Part shown: piece after piece, positions 4,948 to 7,003 of the stretch
How positions within the stretch are numbered: position 1 is the stretch's first letter
Layout of the letters: each line of letters opens with the position of its first letter
Source of the DNA: Cyanobacteria bacterium UBA11153
GTDB taxonomy: Bacteria; Cyanobacteriota; Cyanobacteriia; Cyanobacteriales; Coleofasciculaceae
Reading direction: 5' to 3'
Length of the DNA stretch: 7,003 bases
Assembly: GCA_003511885.1 (NCBI GenBank)
Contig: DOIX01000088.1
Location: 1-7,003 of the forward strand
Made by a program: the position numbers and the translations under genes
The notes under the pieces: generated by a model
Told to the model about the DNA's origin: nothing
Seen by the model: only the letters and a program-made list of their open reading frames with translations
The model's database searches: none

Positions 4948-6858
4948 TTAGGGAAAAAGTTGCGATCGCAAATACTGGCGATATAATTCACAACGGGGGA
5001 TAACGCCAGTAGCATGTCTTTTAATTAAGCCCATACTATATAACTGATAGGCTTGCATGGTTTCTAGCCGCACAGCTTCGGATGCAGTAACTACTTGTTG
5101 CAATCCGGCGAGGAGTTGGGGATTTTCTTTAAGTTTAACCCAGTGACGGCGTAAGTGTTCTTCGTAAATTCCTCCTTCGGTTGGCGCATCTTTCAGTAAT
5201 TTTTCGAGGGTTACATAAGAGCGAGCAATATGATACAGTGCTAACCGCACTAGATAAGGATGTCCCCCTACCATTTCCACTAATTGCGCGACTTCAGTAT
5301 CATTCCATTTCAGTTGATGGCGTTGGGCTAAATCCTTAACTTGTTGTGCTGTAAACTCAGGTAATTCTACAGATAATCCCACATTAAAGGGGGATTGATT
5401 AATATCCAACGTTCCGTAATCTTCTGTAGAATGGACTACTACGATGCGTAATTTTTCCCAAATATCTGTCATTTTGGCTTCTTCATGCCAACTCCGCAGC
5501 ATGGGGAAAAAACTTTGGGCAATTTCCGGAAACTGAAATATTCTGTCTACCTCATCTAAACCTAAAACTAAAGGGCTATCTATAGATTCTAAGAGATAAG
5601 CTTCAAAATAGATCGTACAATTAACTAAACTACCCCTATCTTCATCCCAATAGTCTTTAACTTGAGAAGGGAGCCTCAGCTTTTGACTCACACAGGCACA
5701 AAACCACCGAAAAAAACGCTCCACGCTACTAAATACGCTGGCTTCTGCTTGCAAGAGATTTAAACGAATAGTTTGATAATCTTGGCAATCTCCATAATCG
5801 ATAATACGATCTAAAAGAGAAGTTTTACCCATCTGTCTGGGTGCTTTAAGGCGAATTAATCCGCCAGGGCGAGTAATTTCTTCATAGCAATTTTCTTCGA
5901 TCGGGGATCTTGTGATATAAAAAATAGAATCTAGATGTACTGCTCCTTCCGGCACTGTCGGTAAAGGGAGAGAAGGGGAATTGAGATTTTCTTGAATCGG
6001 AATTGGTTGAGCTGGCTTAGTTTCTAACTTTTCTGAATTCTGATGAACTACATTAACTCCCCCAATTTGATATACCAGAATTGTTTCGGTAATATTTTTT
6101 AAATCTTTCACCCCCAAACAGGTAGCGTGTAAATTCAAGGTACTTTTCACTACATCATACACAGTTTGAGACATACAAATTCCCCCAGGTGCAGCTTGGG
6201 TTTGTAACCGGGAAGCAATATTGACTCCATTACCCATCACATCACCATCGCTGAAAAATACATCTCCGAGATGAATGCCAAAGCGATGTTCAATAATATC
6301 TATATCTGATAAATTAACAGTAGCATCAGCTAAATTAGCTTGAATATCCAAGGCACAGGAAACTGCTTCAATCGCACTAGTAAAATACATTAATAATCCA
6401 TCACCTGTAAATTTAAGCACTCTGCCTTGATGGTGACTGCAAACAGATGCCATCATCTGTAAATCTCGCCGGATTAACCCTAAAGTCTGCTCCTCATTAG
6501 CTGCCATTCTCATACTGAAATTGACAGCATCAGTAAAAACAATTGCCGCTAATCGTCTTTCACTGAATTGGGAAGGAAGAGGGGTAACTTGGGTAAAAAC
6601 GTCGTTGGGTAAGTCGATATCTTCAAATGTATTTTGAGCCGCAATTCCTTGCCAATTACTAATCCCCACTGCGGCACAAATTGCGATAAATGTTTCCCGT
6701 TGAATCCGTTTCCCCAACCAAAACCGTCGCAGAGTGGCTTGGGAAGTATGGGCTGCCTCCCAAAATAGGGGGGTTTGAGTTTTTGTCCAACCTTTACGGC
6801 GGATTGCTCGCTCTATCGTGGCGATTCCCTCTGAAGATGCTTGCAGCGTGTCTGCCAT
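4948..6858 (-). CDS. HTH-like / class III adenylate cyclase / AAA-STAND-like ATPase fusion
   Basis: A 636-residue cytoplasmic signalling protein, predicted to make cAMP from ATP. Residues about 9-75 form a helical domain with an XRE-like pattern (TSQATLRRFWLGKRIQ, 38-53, then AVGI). I know this type of domain from the N-termini of cyanobacterial STAND and WD40 proteins. The cyclase domain (about 100-265) has metal ligands D110 (FTD) and D153 (TGDG), adenine-selecting K149 and D206, and transition-state N213 and R217, so a homodimer would be active. A Pro-rich linker (about 270-305) leads to an ATPase of the cyanobacterial AAA-like type, with Walker A APRQMGKTS (339-347), Walker B LDEVD (434-438) and a STAND-like GGHP (531-534). 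No membrane segment, TPR or WD40 repeats are visible. No Shine-Dalgarno precedes the ATG. The input signal is unknown. Confidence 0.88.
   Translation of the reverse strand: MADTLQASSEGIATIERAIRRKGWTKTQTPLFWEAAHTSQATLRRFWLGKRIQRETFIAICAAVGISNWQGIAAQNTFEDIDLPNDVFTQVTPLPSQFSERRLAAIVFTDAVNFSMRMAANEEQTLGLIRRDLQMMASVCSHHQGRVLKFTGDGLLMYFTSAIEAVSCALDIQANLADATVNLSDIDIIEHRFGIHLGDVFFSDGDVMGNGVNIASRLQTQAAPGGICMSQTVYDVVKSTLNLHATCLGVKDLKNITETILVYQIGGVNVVHQNSEKLETKPAQPIPIQENLNSPSLPLPTVPEGAVHLDSIFYITRSPIEENCYEEITRPGGLIRLKAPRQMGKTSLLDRIIDYGDCQDYQTIRLNLLQAEASVFSSVERFFRWFCACVSQKLRLPSQVKDYWDEDRGSLVNCTIYFEAYLLESIDSPLVLGLDEVDRIFQFPEIAQSFFPMLRSWHEEAKMTDIWEKLRIVVVHSTEDYGTLDINQSPFNVGLSVELPEFTAQQVKDLAQRHQLKWNDTEVAQLVEMVGGHPYLVRLALYHIARSYVTLEKLLKDAPTEGGIYEEHLRRHWVKLKENPQLLAGLQQVVTASEAVRLETMQAYQLYSMGLIKRHATGVIPRCELYRQYLRSQLFP
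4962..4969. repeat. HIP1 octamer GCGATCGC (site 5)
   Basis: Lies at the 3' end of the cyclase gene, over codons 630-632 (Leu-Arg-Ser), in a different codon phase from the two glmS copies. Confidence 0.9.
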
Positions 6859-7003
6859 ATTTGTTCAAGATTACTACCTATTTTATATTTTTACCTGTTA
6901 AAGAGGTGAGAGGTTATACTAAATTCGCTTTTCAAACCCCCGTTATCATCTCAATTATTTTTCTCCCCTGCCCCCCTGCCCCCCAGGGCTGTTTCATTCT
7001 CCG
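6859..7003. other. upstream region of the cyclase gene
   Basis: AT-rich leader without a gene. On the minus strand TATAAC and TAAAAT boxes occur, but neither has a well-spaced -35, so I do not place a promoter. ACCTGTTAAAGAGGT (6892-6906) contains short inverted ACCT/AGGT arms, with another AGGT at 6912-6915. The outer end is a C-rich low-complexity tract. Confidence 0.5.
6965..6986. repeat. C-rich CCCCTG tract
   Basis: CCCCTG, CCCCCCTG and CCCCCCAG in succession, with a period of about 8 bp. It is a low-complexity tract near the window edge and may continue in altered form beyond it. Confidence 0.6.

Overview
The window reads as a chromosomal segment of a cyanobacterium, probably a filamentous one. 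Three things point there: a near-canonical psaC (photosystem I iron-sulphur subunit), five copies of the cyanobacterial octamer GCGATCGC (HIP1) in 7 kb, and several short tandem arrays with a 7-bp period, a known habit of filamentous cyanobacterial genomes. I cannot name the genus from the sequence.

Layout. Positions 9-134 hold an 18-unit ACTGTC(C/A) heptamer array that ends four bases before the stop codon of glmS (139-2064, minus strand). glmS is complete and carries a short proline-rich insertion that is itself made of degenerate heptamers. A 380-bp spacer follows, with a strong compound hairpin (2356-2417) that looks like the psaC terminator. psaC (2445-2690, minus) is intact. A 624-bp spacer separates psaC from a divergent plus-strand gene. 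That spacer holds a GTAGGGN heptamer array, a candidate promoter, a perfect 12-bp palindrome and a second inverted repeat that covers the ribosome binding site. The gene at 3315-4130 (plus) encodes an unrecognised protein with two predicted membrane segments and coiled coils. Next comes an 817-bp non-coding stretch between convergent genes, filled with repeats, including two diverged copies of an unknown element. The last gene, 4948-6858 (minus), encodes a 636-residue signalling protein: an N-terminal helix-turn-helix-like domain, a class III adenylate cyclase domain with all key residues, and a C-terminal AAA/STAND-like ATPase. The window closes with its 145-bp upstream region.

The genes do not form one operon. 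glmS (amino-sugar synthesis for the cell envelope) and psaC (photosynthetic electron transfer) are housekeeping genes on the same strand, but the hairpin between them suggests separate transcripts. The membrane protein and the cyclase are each alone and converge on the repeat-rich spacer. I see no sign of a phage, transposase, CRISPR array, tRNA or rRNA. The most unusual items are the three-domain cyclase/ATPase fusion, the stacked symmetrical sites in front of the unknown membrane protein, and the recurrence of several unrelated heptamer families, one of which has entered the glmS coding sequence.
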